A stretch of DNA of 64,000 nucleotides, from assembly GCA_026413225.1 (NCBI GenBank), contig CM048553.1, forward strand, positions 41,394,001 to 41,458,000, written 5' to 3'. Every line of letters begins with the position of its first letter. The stretch's first letter is position 1. The notes below the pieces were generated by a model that saw nothing but the letters and a program-made list of their open reading frames with translations, was not told where the DNA came from and did no database searches. Source of the stretch: Otis tarda. Its lineage: Eukaryota; Chordata; Aves; Otidiformes; Otididae. The position numbers were made by a program, and so were the translations under genes. Of the stretch, positions 1 through 25,264 are shown piece after piece.

Positions 1-3000
1 GGATCCAGGCTCTAGGTCTTGCTTTTCTTCCTGAGGGGAACAAAAGAATTGGAGGAGAAATCAAAACTGCAAAGGAATATGAGACCAGAGAGAATATCTG
101 CACGAGGAGACCCTCTCCAACAGGTAGGAGACTGAGGTCTGGAAAATGTGAAGAGACAGGAAGCCTATTGCTCCTGTCACACCATCCTCGTCTAGACTGG
201 GAATGGAGAAGGAAAGAAAGGGCGTTCCCATAAAAAGTGTAATTGAGTGAGGCATAAATCACTGGAGTGAATTAAGATTGGCTGATGTGAACAGTGGGGA
301 AATGAAAACCTTTGGCTGGGTGCCCAAGGGAGAGGAGGAGAGGAGATAAGATATGAGGTAGGTGATGAAAGGGATGCAAAACGATAGAGATGTGAACAGC
401 TTAGAGACGGTACAACATTGTGCTCTGGGCCCTACTTTTCCCACTCCAGCGGTGTGGAAGTGTGTGACAGAACTGACGGAAGAGCCTGCCACAAAGAGAA
501 GGAGACACCAGGACCACTTTTCAGTTATAAGCTTTTTCTTTTTTAGAATTCAAGCTTACACAGTTATCTATGCCCACTATATTCATAATTACATTTTAAT
601 ATCTGCATACAAAAGCTATGTAAAAATTATTTTCTTCCCCCAAATATACAAATTTTCTCTTTAGATAGTTTAAAACATTTGTGATCACAGATTTTTTTAA
701 TATATTTTAGGCTGAAAAAATATTACCAATCTAGCATAACTCTTAACACTGTTTGCAAAAAAATACATCATCCAAGGTATTTTGTTTTTTTACCGTACGG
801 TGTAATGTTTGCCTTACCCTCAGGGCATGAAACCGATATAAAAAAAATAAACCAAATAAGCAAAACCCACAAACCTCATAGACAAAGTAAGAAGTCCTCC
901 CAACCAACTTCATAAAAACAAATAAACAACCCAAACCACCCTTCTCTTCAAAAAAAATATGAATTACTAATTTGATGTATTTATGAGCAACCTAAAACTG
1001 GAGAGTGCTAAGGAAGTAGGAAAAGAGAAAAAGAAATTACAGTATGTCAGCTAGTTCATGCCCTGATACTATCTTTTACCGACATTAAATGTGTAATTAA
1101 ATAAAGTGTCTTTTAATGTTTTATATTGTGCTCAGTAATTTACATAAATTTAATCTACACGCGGGTGCTGATGTAGATTTACATTTGATTGTCTTGTGCA
1201 TAAACAAGGTCAGCTTTAAAAGAAGGTAAATTGTGCAATGGACAGTCACAAACAACTTATTACCTGCACAATATTGCTTTTTGAAGGCGACATCAGTCAA
1301 TGTGGATACACACAAATAATGCATACTCTTTGCATTTGCTAACAGCTATACGACACGCTAAAACTTTGTGATAAGGCCAAACCTTTTTTTTTTCTGTTTT
1401 TAATTTTAAAGCAAAAATATACCATAGTAAAAAAAGGTGCTCACACCGTTTTGAGTCTGTAAGTGGAAAATAAATCTCTATCACACTAGAATAAAATTCT
1501 CTCTAGAAAATTTAAATACGGATCACTTCATTGCTCTATCAAAAGGAAACGTCTGGCAATCATTTCCAGATGATCACGATAACAAGACACATTAAAAGGT
1601 CCTGACGCCTCTACCTTTGTGAAAAGATAAATGTTGAACACTTTCAATTGCTCTCACAGTGAGAGGAATACGCTCCTTGGTTGCAGATTTTGATTCTGTC
1701 AATGAAAAAGGTTTAGCCTTAGGAATGCTGGCTACATTTCAAAACCATAAGACTGATTTTTATAATTTATGATTCATGCAGCAAGAAGTCAATATGACAC
1801 ATACAGGTTAGAGTTCCATAGCATAAAAATACATCACTAGCAATGACATGCTCTGCTTGTGATCAACAGCCCTGTCTCGGCAGATTTCTGATATAAATGG
1901 TCTTTCTGAACAGTGTTTTCCTCTTTCTGATGCCTGCCTCTGAAGAAGCAAGTAGTCTGCTCAAGGATGATTTTGGACCTTGGAGGTCTAACTCTAACGT
2001 CTACATTTTGGCAAAATGTAAACAAAAATCATTATCACGCACTACGTAAGTCATTATAAATATCGTAACTTAACCAAGATTACACAGGAAATGAATATCT
2101 AAATGCACGTGTTACTCAGGGCAAAACCATGACCGATGACAATCAGGTTTGACAGGAACAATCTTCTACGTAAGACCCACACATAGACCACAAAGCAAAC
2201 ACGAGAGTTACGTGGCACCATGAGAAGCGAGACTCTGGACTGCACTAAAAAGTGCACGTTTTTTATGTCACTAAAAAGTCCAGTTACCGCAAAGGGTGCT
2301 GACTGCAGTACTGATGTCTTTCACTCGAGACGGTCAGTCCAGCGGCTCAGTCCCACAGTAGCTTGAGATCACTGATATTTAGAAACATGTATGTCTTTGC
2401 AGGACTAAGGTCAGCATCCACTGGTAAGAGTCTGCAAGAGCATCCTCATGTATTCTGGTTTTGCTCTCATGATCATATAAATCAGGAGTCGTACTGAGGG
2501 AGTCAATGAAGTCACACAAAGTAAGACTGGTGGGAGAGCAGAGGCCATTAGATGTCAGTACATCAAATCTGCCAAACTAAGAGCTTGGTCTTAGTTTTCA
2601 ATTGAGGAATACTACTAATCCCCCTCTGTTAATCCATGTCAGTCTCCAACTTAATCTAAAAAGCCAGGAAAGTATGTTGACTTAGGTCCTTTCTGCACTG
2701 CCAAACCTGTCAAAGTTGGTTGCCTGATTTTAGGCACTTCAGTCCATCTGCAACCACCTAAGGAAGAAGGCCTAATTTTCTGAACCCTGATTAAGCACAA
2801 CTCCAAACTGCGTCAGCATCTTGGGAAGTCAGGCCATTAGCTCGGATCCTAAATAAAGCTTACGCGCCTGAACTCGGACATCTATTTATGCAGGCCATTT
2901 TAAAACTTTGTAAGTTGCCATGGTAGACCTTGGGGGACAAGTTCCTGTATGAGCAATGATTTTTACAGCAGCCACCATGCAAATTGTTAATTCCCAGCAC

Positions 3001-5910
3001 TGTCTCAAATTGCAGTTCTGTCCAGGGTGTTCCAAGTTCTTTCATCTCCTGCTGCTTCCCCAACTCAATCCAGTAAGTCTCACATTTTTTCTTCTAACTT
3101 CTGATCTTTGTTTATTTTTTGATTAATGCAGTCCTGACAATCCCAAGTGTTCAAAAGCCAGTTATGAGGGCCTCAGTAGTTATGAGCTAAGTCACTGTCG
3201 GGTAATGATTTCCCACCTAAATAACTAACATTTAGGCTACTGGTTTTATTTATAGCCCAAAGGATAAGAATTGTTGTCTGTAGTGACAGACTGAATCTCT
3301 CAAGCAGCAGCACAACTCCAGGAGCTGAGGCTCTGAAAAATACAGGAAGCATCACGGACCTTGTAGTGAGATGACTTGTGAATACTACTGGGAGAAATGT
3401 GGCATTTTTTCTCCTGAGTCTATCTGCAGCAGAGTCAAAAGCTTGCATGCGAACTCAAGCCCACATTTAGCAACCAGGTGAGATACTCAGACTGACTCCA
3501 TGCTCAGATCCATGTCAGAACAGAACTCCAAAAGACGTGCACATTTCTCTTCTCTTTGCAAGCCACTGTGGGTATAGATGCAAGTAATGAATCAGCTGGT
3601 TTTTTTTTGCTTTCCCTATATGCTATCAGTTCCCTAGCAAGCCACCGGCGAATCAGATATCTAGCACTCTCTACTGACTATGGATGCTGCTCCTCTGAGA
3701 TTCTGCACAAGTACATGTGAGTTCATCACATTGTCTGGCCTTTTGTTTCAAAAAGCTAGAATTTTTCCAACCTCTCATCCCCAGGACACAGTGCTCTACA
3801 AGGAATTTGGATGGAGACTGATGTTGCTAACACGTATCCTTTGAGATGGCACAAACACAGCCCACAACAGAGGTTCTTCAACTTCAGCAAACATTTAAGA
3901 ACAAATTTCCAATGGTCTGTCTTCCTTGCTACCTGCAAAAAAAAAAACCCTAAGCACCCCATTGTGGTTTATATTCTCACAAAATTATGGGCACAAACCC
4001 CTAAGTGATAACATCAGTGCTCAAAACTCATTACAGGTGCATATGATATCAAAGAACAGGGAGAACAAGACTCCACACCCCTGAAAACATAGCCAATAGC
4101 ACTCCAAATACTTTATCAATTATGTAGGGAAAGAGGGGTGAAAAGAATTTAACCCCTGACACACACATACTGTGTTCCACCTGTAAGTTTTCCTGAGTAT
4201 CATGTTCTCATGAGGGAATAAACACTTAACATATGGGTGTAGATATGGACCATGACCTTTGAAAGACAACACATCCAGCCCAACAATGCCCACTGCCAGG
4301 CAAATATATCAATAAATAGCAGAGAAAGAAACTGGTACAACGGAATGCACAGCGCGAAAGAATGTGGGGTATGAGGAAGTGTGAAATACATGAACTAAGT
4401 CTCTGGTTCCCAGGAAGAACAGAAGGATGCTTTTGACTTATCATACAAATTCAGAAAATGGTTTAACATCAAGTTTATAAAACCCAGGGACAACACCCCT
4501 GAACGGAGATGGGTGACAGAGAGGAACCTCTACTTATAATGCCCTCATCACCGGCCTCCAAACATTCCAGGATTGTGAGTACTGGCTTGCAGATTTCAGC
4601 AGCAGGACATCCTGTCATTGCTCAGTTTGGTTCCTGCTAGTGCAGTTAGTGGAAATAAATTAAAGGAATCAAGAGAGAATTTAGCCAAATGAAACACATA
4701 CAGACAAGGAGGGAGAATCTAGCTGATCAGCACACATCAACGCACACACACACAGGAGAGGGTGAGAGAAGGAGAGAGAGAGAAGATAAAAATATGGAAA
4801 TATGTTTAAGACATCTGCTGAAGATTTGTAATTATATATATATAAAATTATATATATACGTGCATATAAACTTTATATATATATATAAACCAAAAAAATT
4901 ACTGCCAAGCAACACTATTTGTATTACTGGGATAAAGCTGTACAGTCTTGAGTGTTGTTAATAACACAGCTGGTCTCTGTCCCATCTGAAGGTCACCCCG
5001 TATGTTTCGTTCTCCTTGTCCTCATTCTGTGATCATCCACATCCCTGATTAACTCCAAGGAGAGCCTGCTACCCTGATAGAGAACCTCCTCCTTCAGAGT
5101 GACGAATTCTCCATGCACCTCAGGAAAAGCAGATCTCTCCACTCTCAGGAAAAGCACCTCAAAGGATCAAATTCCCCTCCTTACTCCAACAGACCTTCCA
5201 GTGAAGTTACTTGGAGTTCAAATGTAGTAAGAACTGAAGGATCTTACTTTCTTATACACATGGAAAAAAAATGAGTCAGTCCCTTCTAACACTCTGCATT
5301 ATTTTAAGTACTTGATTTATGGGGTACAGTTAAACTTATCTGCTGGAACAATCCTTAGATAATGATGGGATCATGATGATGATGAAGATCCTAGATCATA
5401 ATGGTGATTGTTACAACAGAAACAACCATGAAGACTAGAAATTTCATCTCATGAATTGGTCACTTGTGCCCTGCAAAATGACGTAATACTAGAGAGAATG
5501 GCCAAGGTCAAATTTAACTTGGAGGCCAATTTATTTTCTGCCACTTCAATTTCTCTCCCATATTTTCCAAGCAATGATGTGTGTGAGCTGGTGACCACGC
5601 AAATGCTGGTGAACGAGACTGGTCTGCTTGTATTTTCACTGTTAAGCTGTCAAAGCATTCACATCAAAGGACTGAAGAACAAATTGCAATAGTCACAAGT
5701 ACCCGCATTAAAGGGATGTTTTCATCCATGTGTATACAATTGCCCCCCAGTAACCCCCCCAAAAAAACCAAAACAAAAACTCAACCCCGCCTCAAGAAAC
5801 AGAAGAGAACGAAAGAAGAAGAAGAACAAACAGAGGTGAGAAAAGCTGGGCAACCGGATGAAATGGCAGCCAGTAGTGCGACGGGGGTGCGGAGAACCAC
5901 TCCAGTCTTT
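1..5910 (-). other. THRB 3' UTR and downstream flank, no gene recognised
   Basis: Downstream of the stop codon there is no coding exon that I can support. The first part must be THRB 3' UTR, which is long in this gene in other vertebrates, but its end is not defined. On the minus strand AATAAA hexamers are visible at about 5530-5535 and 3245-3250, and neither can be proven to be used. The stretch holds a G/T-rich run just after the stop, a compound CA/GA/TA microsatellite at 4729-4890, and otherwise AT-rich DNA with only short chance reading frames on both strands. Confidence 0.5.
4729..4890. repeat. Compound microsatellite (CA)n-(GA)n-(TA)n
   Basis: A CA-rich stretch at about 4729-4752 is followed by a GA-rich polypurine stretch to about 4790 and then by alternating TA tracts at 4832-4888. 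It lies about 1 kb beyond the THRB stop codon, so it may be inside the 3' UTR. It is likely to vary in length between individuals. Confidence 0.85.
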
Positions 5911-12355
<6,445 letters not shown>

Positions 12356-12502
12356 CTCACAAAACATAGGCAACTTTTTGGCAAAATCCACCACTCTTGT
12401 AATCGCTGGTGTGATAATTTTTGTAAACTGGCTGAAGGCTTCTAAATCCACTTTCCCACCTTCTGGGGCATTAACTATTGGTGCCTGCCCAATATCTTCT
12501 GG
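12356..12502 (-). CDS. THRB: THRB exon 8: start of ligand-binding domain
   Basis: This 147-nt exon has phase 0 at both ends and encodes residues 262-310 of TRbeta2. It begins [20 protein letters not shown] and ends [13 protein letters not shown]. This covers the hinge end and helices 1 to 3 of the ligand-binding domain. The helix-3 segment [14 protein letters not shown] forms part of the hormone pocket and the lysine side of the coactivator charge clamp. Splice sites are good: the acceptor reads GTATCCTTAG and the donor GAG|GTAAGAAAA. The residue Gln in SQFTKI is the only visible difference from the human protein that I recall (SHFTKI). No break is present. Confidence 0.97.
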
Positions 12503-17838
<5,336 letters not shown>

Positions 17839-18536
17839 CTAAGTGCAATAAATAAATGCATTGGAAAGCATTAGCATTGCGCAATTATTTCAAATTGGGA
17901 GACACTTTAGTTTGGTAGGAATGTATCTTATTATGCAGGACAACATACTCATTTCATGAAACTCTCAAAGAGGAAAAGAAAAAACCAGTTTTATAGTGTA
18001 TGGCCTTTTTTTCTTTGAGTTTCATGAAACAGTTCCCCCCTAAAAATTAAAAATTATAGACATCTTACATAAGTAAAGGCATAAGGAATGCTGTCTTGAG
18101 GGACAAATACTGTCTGCATGCCTTCTTGAAGTCTTATGTTCGAGTGTGTTACATTTTTTTGTATTTGAACTACAGAATTTATTTTGAGCCCCTTTCTAAA
18201 TTACATAATCATTTTGAGGGATGTTAAGAGGCACGTACATGCTTTTAATTAAAGTCTAGCTTCTGCAAACAGTAAGAATGGTGGTGTGTATGTGTTACGA
18301 AAGGATTAAGAATAAACAGTACCAATCCCTTCTTTCCATCAAAGTTAAATAACCAACCAATCAACCAAATCTCGGCAAGACTAAGAATTTTGCAAACACG
18401 ATTTACCCAATCTTTGAGTTTGGTTCTAAATAACGGATTCCTAATTTCAAAATTATCTGTATTTCTAAGAAGAGAAACGAATTCGTGTTTACCACAGACC
18501 TCTGTATTCAAAACAAACATCACCAAAATACATATC

Positions 18537-18603
18537 TCTCTCTAGATAAATCTACTGTATCTATCTATCTACTATATCTATCTTTCTATCATAATATATA
18601 TCT
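18537..18603. repeat. Imperfect (TATC)n microsatellite
   Basis: Repeated CTAT/TATC units interrupted by single-base changes occupy this stretch of THRB intron 5. It is an ordinary tetranucleotide repeat. Confidence 0.75.
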
Positions 18604-19029
18604 GTATCACCAGTCACAACATGGATATGAGATAAGATCCTAAGCTCATGCAGAGTAATGCAGCTGCACTGAACTGACTGATTTATATACCCCATAGATG
18701 CTGGTCTTAGGTAAAGAAATCAGATACAACTTATCTCTGAACCTTACGAACCTAATCCTAGTACTAATTTCAACATAACTTTTGACACTGACTTCCACAA
18801 GAGCTGGACAAACTTCCGAAGACCACAGTATTACCAACAAGATAGGCTATAAGGGAAGAAATTTAGATTTCCTTTTAATTTCAAGTTTTACCATTGAGTG
18901 TCTACATTCAGCAATGGAGCTTGGGACCACCTTGACATAGAGACCACACTGACACCCTGGTCCTGTTTGACTGAGGCCACCATGAATGTCTTTGGTTTCA
19001 GTGAAAACAATAGCAAAACTCAACTGAGA

Positions 19030-19094
19030 TGGGATTTTACCTAATGAATAGTCTCTTCAGCTGGGATTTGATCTAATGAATAGTCTCTTCACTA
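19030..19094. repeat. Two-copy tandem duplication, about 32 bp period
   Basis: The phrase CTAATGAATAGTCTCTTCA occurs at 19041 and again at 19073, each copy preceded by a GGGATTT motif. This is a local tandem duplication inside intron 5 with a few differences between the copies. Confidence 0.8.
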
Positions 19095-21787
19095 GGTGAA
19101 AGGTCTGTTTTTAATTATGTTAAATAACACCCAGTAAAATCTTATAGCAGTGTGTAATTTCTTTTAACAGAGAATGTTGAATTAAGATGTACGGATATGT
19201 CTGTATTTGAGCTTCAGCTCCTAACTTCTGCAAAGACAATAAAGTCTTGTCCTCATTAAAGTTTTATCTTACAAGATTCAGCTTGAGCTAAGAGTATAAC
19301 TCTTTCTTCCTTAATAACGAAAAAGCCTGAAATCTCAACTAAACTGAGTTGCATAAAGCATGTGTGTGAGCCTTTGCAAGACTGAGACCTGTTGTCTTGA
19401 GCCAAATCCAGTAAATCAAAGGCAAGATGTCCTTACGTGAGGTCTGGATCATGTCTCAAATTCTCATCTATCCAACAACTGGATTTGGGTCCACTCTCAA
19501 CCTTGTGACAAACTCCTAGAGACACAACCTGCCCCTCTCCTCCGTAAAGATCAAAGATGGCTCCGGACATCCAGGGACACAGGGTAATCTCTAGTTACAG
19601 CAAAAGATGGAAACATCTCTGATGAATCCCAGAAAGTAGTACTGGACTTCTGTTTTCCAAATATCGCATGGGACTTAATGTAGCTCTAGCTTTACAATGG
19701 CAAGGCTCTTTACCATCCGTGTTGGGATCAGTATATTTCATCTTCCCATTTCTTTGCATTTCTCAGAAACTGTTTGTGAAAAACCTCTTTGATCATCTCT
19801 AGATACACTCTGATAAGGAAGCTGCTCTCTCTATTTGTCCAAACACTTCACCACAGAAGTGTTATTTTCATCAATAAAAGAAAGCACATTTTATTGTAAG
19901 GCAACTACTCTTTTCCTAAATTCTTTTACTATGCACCTATATAGCAACAGATGCAATGGGTACAGTCCAGAGAAACATTTCAGTAACGTCAGAGCATATT
20001 GTTGGTTTATTTGTGTTTAAATTCCTTACAATTTACTCTTCAGAAATCATGCGTGAGTATGCTTTGTTCATGAAAGCACTTGCCAAAGCAAGTTTTTGGC
20101 TGTCAGCCCTGATTCATGTTGTTACAAAATTAAAGTGATTTTGAGTGGAAACAACTAGTAAACGTCAAATTCATTGAGAACTGATTACATGTAACTTTGC
20201 TGATAAATCATACAACTTGAAATGCGTACACAGATTCTCCAAGGCATGGGTTGAAACTGTCCACACAAAAAAACCCATCTTGTAAAACAAATACATTTGC
20301 AAGAAGAACAAAACAAAACAGCCTGTTTGTAAGCCAACTATAAGCAGGAGAGAGAAATTAACTACTCTTCACAAATTGTTAGCTCAGTTCCTTGTGCACA
20401 TAAGCATTACTTCAAATTGTACATCAGAGAGAAGAACTGTATCTGAAAATAAAAGTAGATTCTGTATGCTACATCTTTAAAATAGCTGGTAGGCATAAAA
20501 AGAAATACTTCAGTTGGAGTACCAAAAACCTTAGTAGGAAAGCTGGCAAGAGATACAACTGTTCAGCTGGGAGCAAAAGATATTTCATAATGCCACAGTG
20601 TCACTCTTCTCATTATATCCAAATGAAGTCATATTCATACATTTTATGTATTGTTATCATCTGGTATATGGGACGCAAATGTGTAAGAATAATTTGTTCA
20701 GTTAGTTTTTTTCAGATATAAGTGTTTCTTCATACATGTTATGTATGTATGTGTAAAAAAACATTACAAATATTACCACAAACCTGCTATACACAGGATA
20801 TTTAGGTCTTCCTGCATTTCATCAATGTAACTTAGGGTAATGCTGTACAACTGAAGGAACTACTTCAACACAAGAGTTACTGTCATGTGGAGCTCTAAAG
20901 CCAATCCAAACCCAAAATCTCAGATCCAAGTTATTTCAGACTTTGGGGATGAACAGAATACAAGTTCTGTGGCTTAGTCCCATGACACTGCTCCATGACA
21001 TGTGTGGTCCCATTTGTTTAGAAAAACAGAATAATTTTTTTATTTTCTGCAGGAAAGAATAACTTGAGACCAGGGTCTCAAGCAATTCAAGCAAATTTAT
21101 GGCAGTGAAATCCTGTAAGATGTGCCTGATTGTGTTACTCAATTATTATTTTTTTTTTTACTTGCCCAAAGCAATCTCTTTTTTAATTTTGCATGTAGCT
21201 TTGGAGATGCAATTTAGGGCTGAAAGCACATTTCAATATGCTTAAGTTAAAGAAGTCAATTTTTTTTTTTAAACTGGTTTAACTGGGTGTCAATGCTTCC
21301 CAAAGTGATGGATGTTACTGTTGTATGAGCATGTGGAAGGGATTTTGATTTTTCCTTCTTCGCAGTGATGATGAGAGGCACTGGAACACTGTTAATCGCT
21401 ACAGACTCTTCATTGCCATAGGCAGAATCTCAGCTATTGCATAAACAACTTCACTGGAGTTGCTGGGAGTATGCTGATGTACACTGGCTGAGAACACAGC
21501 CACGGAAACACTAAAAAATGGAAATGTAAAAGCTAACAGCTAAACAGCAACAACAAAAATCTAAATTTATTGTTTTCTTTTCAGAAGCAAACACTGCAAA
21601 AACCAACTATGTTCCTTATGCATATGAAGAGCAGGGCATAGTCAGATACGGCTTATCATCAGTACTGGATGTTCTTATTCGCTTCTAATCTGTCTTTGTT
21701 TTATTTGACAGCACAGTTCAGGAAGTCTGTATAATGGAGGAGCTGGAGAGCTATTTCTGATTCCCACTTTCCCGCTGTGGCATTTAC

Positions 21788-21888
21788 CTTGCAACCTTCG
21801 CAAGTGATGCAGCGATAATGATATCCGGTGGCTTTGTCCCCACATACTACACATAGCTCATCCTTGTCTAAATAACTGGGTATATACC
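21788..21888 (-). CDS. THRB: THRB exon 5: first zinc finger, first exon shared by all isoforms
   Basis: This 101-nt exon contributes two bases to Gly110 of TRbeta2 and then encodes [20 protein letters not shown] to CITCEGCK (residues 111-143). The zinc ligands are Cys122, 125, 139 and 142 in C-x2-C-x13-C-x2-C spacing. The P-box CEGCKG, completed by the next exon, fixes half-site choice (AGGTCA). All N-terminal variants splice here, and the incoming phase (one base supplied upstream) matches the beta2 exon, the TRbeta1-type exon and the TRbeta0 exon, each of which ends with a single G. Acceptor TTTCTTTACAG and donor AAG|GTAAATG are good. Confidence 0.98.
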
Positions 21889-22902
21889 CTGTAAAGAAAA
21901 AGAGGATGTGGCATGTAAACTCAACATAAAATCATATGATACATTTGATATAAAAATATTACATTAAGATCCACTTATCTATCTGAACTCACTGAATTTC
22001 CTGAATAAAAAGCTCATACTAATAATGTTACAGACTCACTTAAACATAGTCTCTATCTTCTACTTATCACACTGTTTCAGCATCTACTCGTCAAGAGGGA
22101 GAAGATGGAACATGATTGCTCTCTCCTGAGTGAAATACTACCTCAGAAAAATAAATGTGTTTATTTTTACCTCATAGACTTTGATGTGAACAAGAAAATA
22201 ACTGCAGGATATATTCCTCTATTCTGTTTCACAAAAAACCCAATAAACTCGTATACCAAAGATGAGATCCCAGGTTGCAGGGTGACTCAGGGACTTGGTC
22301 GTAAGAAACATTTACTGAGAGATAGTTTGTCCCAAAACAGCTCTGCAGGTGTGGATAGAGAACTACCAGCAACAGATAGCCCAAGCTGTATTGATCATAC
22401 CTTACGTGGGTGTGTTCTGCAGGAAGATTTAATACAGTTTGAATTTAGGCCAAAATACATGGGCATTCAAATATGTTTGTGTGTATGTGCATGTGTTAGA
22501 ATGACATTTTCTCTTCTGAAGTGGTTTACCAGACAGCCAACAAGTGAAATCAAATATTACTGCTATGGAAAACATTGGCAATGCTTGGTTCTTTTCCCAC
22601 AATGATTTTTGTTTTGATAACATAAACATATTTTCAATTTGAGAAAAAAATCAAACCAATTCTGATACCAACCAAAAAGTAATTCTAACCTAAAGAGAAC
22701 TTTGAAACAGGGTAGAATAAAAACCTTTCAAAATAAGTGCTCCCATGACTCATAAGTAATGGAGTTATGGTACATACCTTTGCCTTCTGAAAAATCTCTC
22801 TGTAAAGATGTAACACAGAGATCTCAGACTCACTTTGAGGAAGAGACAAAAGTGCAGCTACTTGTGTAACCATGTAAGATTATTAAAGTGTAGTCAATAT
22901 TT

Positions 22903-23805
22903 CACTGAATCCCAATGGTTGAGGTTGGAAGGCACCTCTGGAGGTCATCTGCTTCAACTCTTGTGCTCAAGCAGGGCCACCTACAGCCAGTTGCCCAGGA
23001 CCACGTCCAAACAGCTTTTGACTATCTCCAAGGATGGAGACTCCACAACCTTCCTGGGCAACCTGTGCAATGCTCAGTCACTCTCATAGTAAAAAGAAAA
23101 TACTACTTTAGTCCCTGTGTTTCTATTTGTGCCCACTGCCTCCTGTCCTGTTACTGGCCACTACTGAGAAGAGTCTGACTCTGTCTTCTACCTGATGAGA
23201 GATCAGATATTTATACACATTGGTAAGACCCTCTTTTGAGGCCTCTCAGCCCCAGACTGAACAGTCCCACCTCTCTGTCTCTCCTCATAGAACAGACGCT
23301 CCAGCCCCTTCAACATCTTTGTGGCCCTTTGCTGGACTTGCTCCAGTGTGTCCATTTCTTCCTTGTACTGGGGAGCCCAGAACTGGACCCAACACTGCAG
23401 ATATGTTTCACCAGAGCTGAGCAGAGGGGAAGGACCACCTTCATCCTCCTGCTGGTGATGACCTTCCTAATGCAGACCAGGATGCTGTTGAGCTTCCTTG
23501 CCTCAAGGACACACTCCCGGCTGATGTTCAACTTGCTGCCCACCAGAAACCCCCACCTATTTCAATGTAAAGCACTTTCGAGCCTGTCGGCAGTTGGTCT
23601 GTACTGCTGCATTTATTATTCTTCCCGCAGTGCAGAATTTGGCATTTCCCTTTGATGAACTTCCACAGATTCCTCTCATTCCATGTCTCCAGCCTGCCTA
23701 GGTCGCTCTGAATGGCACCACACCCACCTGGCGCACCAGCCACTCCTCCAAGTTTTGCATCACCTGCCAACTGAGTGGCAGTGACTGAGTGCAATTGATG
23801 AGTGC
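22903..23805 (-). mobile_element. Old, degraded CR1 non-LTR retrotransposon fragment
   Basis: Read on the minus strand, this is the 3' part of a CR1 element. The plus strand starts with the reverse complement of the CR1 3' end (GGTTGAGGTTGGAAGGCACC, then the usual run through GTCCAAACAGC). Broken frames on the minus strand retain reverse-transcriptase C-terminal phrases such as GAIQSDLGRLETW and KGKCQILHCG, the counterparts of typical CR1 peptides. Several frameshifts and stops are present, so it is an old, dead copy. It is 5' truncated, and the upper boundary is blurred between about 23790 and 23830. Confidence 0.88.
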
Positions 23806-25264
23806 AATGTGGAAAGAGTTCTTTGGAAGTGGCTGCCTGCAACATTATCCCTTCCACTGGCTTGCTGAACTCATCTGTAGTATCACATGTTAGACTAGAC
23901 TCCAAGCTTGCTGTCTTTCTGCAGCCCTCACACCAATATGGCTCGGTACAGCCTGGGGACTCGGCACGCCACAGTCACATGGAGGGCAACCAGCAACAAG
24001 ACTCAGGGCAGCAGAAGGCTGTTGGAGGATCCAGCAAGGGGAGTGGCTATCATCTTCCTGTGACTAACATGCCAGAGGGTCAGCTCCGTAACAGACAGCT
24101 TAAATCAAAGTGCCTTCCTAGGACTACGCTCACTAGAGGTGCTCCAGAAAGAAAAGCCCAAATCAGAGAGAAAATACTTGAAATTAACTGAGCTTAAAAC
24201 ACTTGAACTTTCTGGAAGGAGATGAGTGTGTTAGGAGAAAGTAAACAAGACAGGAAGTATTTGTGCGATCTACCCTGTATGTCTAGTTTGAGCATAATCG
24301 TGAGAACCTCAAATTACAGAGGGACATAGATCTCTCTTAGGTAACACTGGGAAGCAGGAGCACTCTGAATCAGTGCCCAGGTACCTGCGTCTCAGGCCTG
24401 CCAATACTCCTACTGGCATCTGAAAGTGGAGCTGGGGAGTGATGTGCAGAGAAGAAAGAGCAGAGATCTTACTGAGGAACCGTACCAGCCTATAATACGG
24501 CAAAAGATCAGACTTACATTCAGGTTATATTTCTCCATTAAAAACAAGCTGCATTTGGATAAAGACTTGGTGGACACATGGAGCTGGTTCTGTGACCTTG
24601 AGGGAAGAGAGACAGCAGGGTTTCGACTCTAATTTACATCACTGACTCCTAATGGACATTATGCCAGTGGGGGATTAGCAGAGGCTATTATCTCCATCCT
24701 GCCCCCCTTTTGCTCACACCTGCCTCTGCACATGCAACACATAGACAACACGGAGCTGATACAGGAGGCAGCAGAGTCAGCAAAGGGATGCAGCATTTTC
24801 CACTAAACTTCTCATAAAGATTAACAGCTTCTTTTTATTGCTGGTCTCTGCTATTCACGAAACGCAGACTTAGCGCAGCATAGACTATGTCCTCTAAAAT
24901 TCAGTATCCCTGGTTTGCTTCCTCAAGAATTACTTCTGAATTAAATGCCTTGATATTTCATTAAGTATATAATCTGGTTAGCACTGCTCATGTAATGGCA
25001 GCTTTGTTCTATTGGAGGAGCAGGAGAGCACTTGTCTAAACCGCTTCCTTAAATATATACAGTAGCTTGCACATGTGACCACTGGTGTCCATCTCCTTGG
25101 AGTTTTATGACTTTATCCAACACAGGAAACAGTCTCCAACCTGTCAGAAAAGACAAATCTCCCACAGGCACTCCTAGTCAGAAATTTAAAATGGCATCCT
25201 TACATCCAACCACATTCCAAATTTTGTCATATTGGAAGTCTTAAGGGCCAGCTATGTGAGTGAC

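Larger units (their letters stand above)
17839..21787 (-). other. THRB intron 5
   Basis: This 3.9-kb AT-rich intron lies between the two zinc-finger exons. It holds a TATC-type microsatellite at about 18537-18603 and a small imperfect tandem duplication at 19030-19094. No gene or mobile element was recognised. Confidence 0.85.

Noticed and set aside
1..6. GGATCC at the very start, possible cloning junction
   Set aside because: A single BamHI site at the window edge is not evidence of vector. The following sequence is ordinary genomic DNA continuous with the rest.
22105..22605. 166-codon plus-strand ORF beside exon 5
   Set aside because: There is no recognised domain. It lies antisense in the intron and has the composition of surrounding AT-rich DNA.
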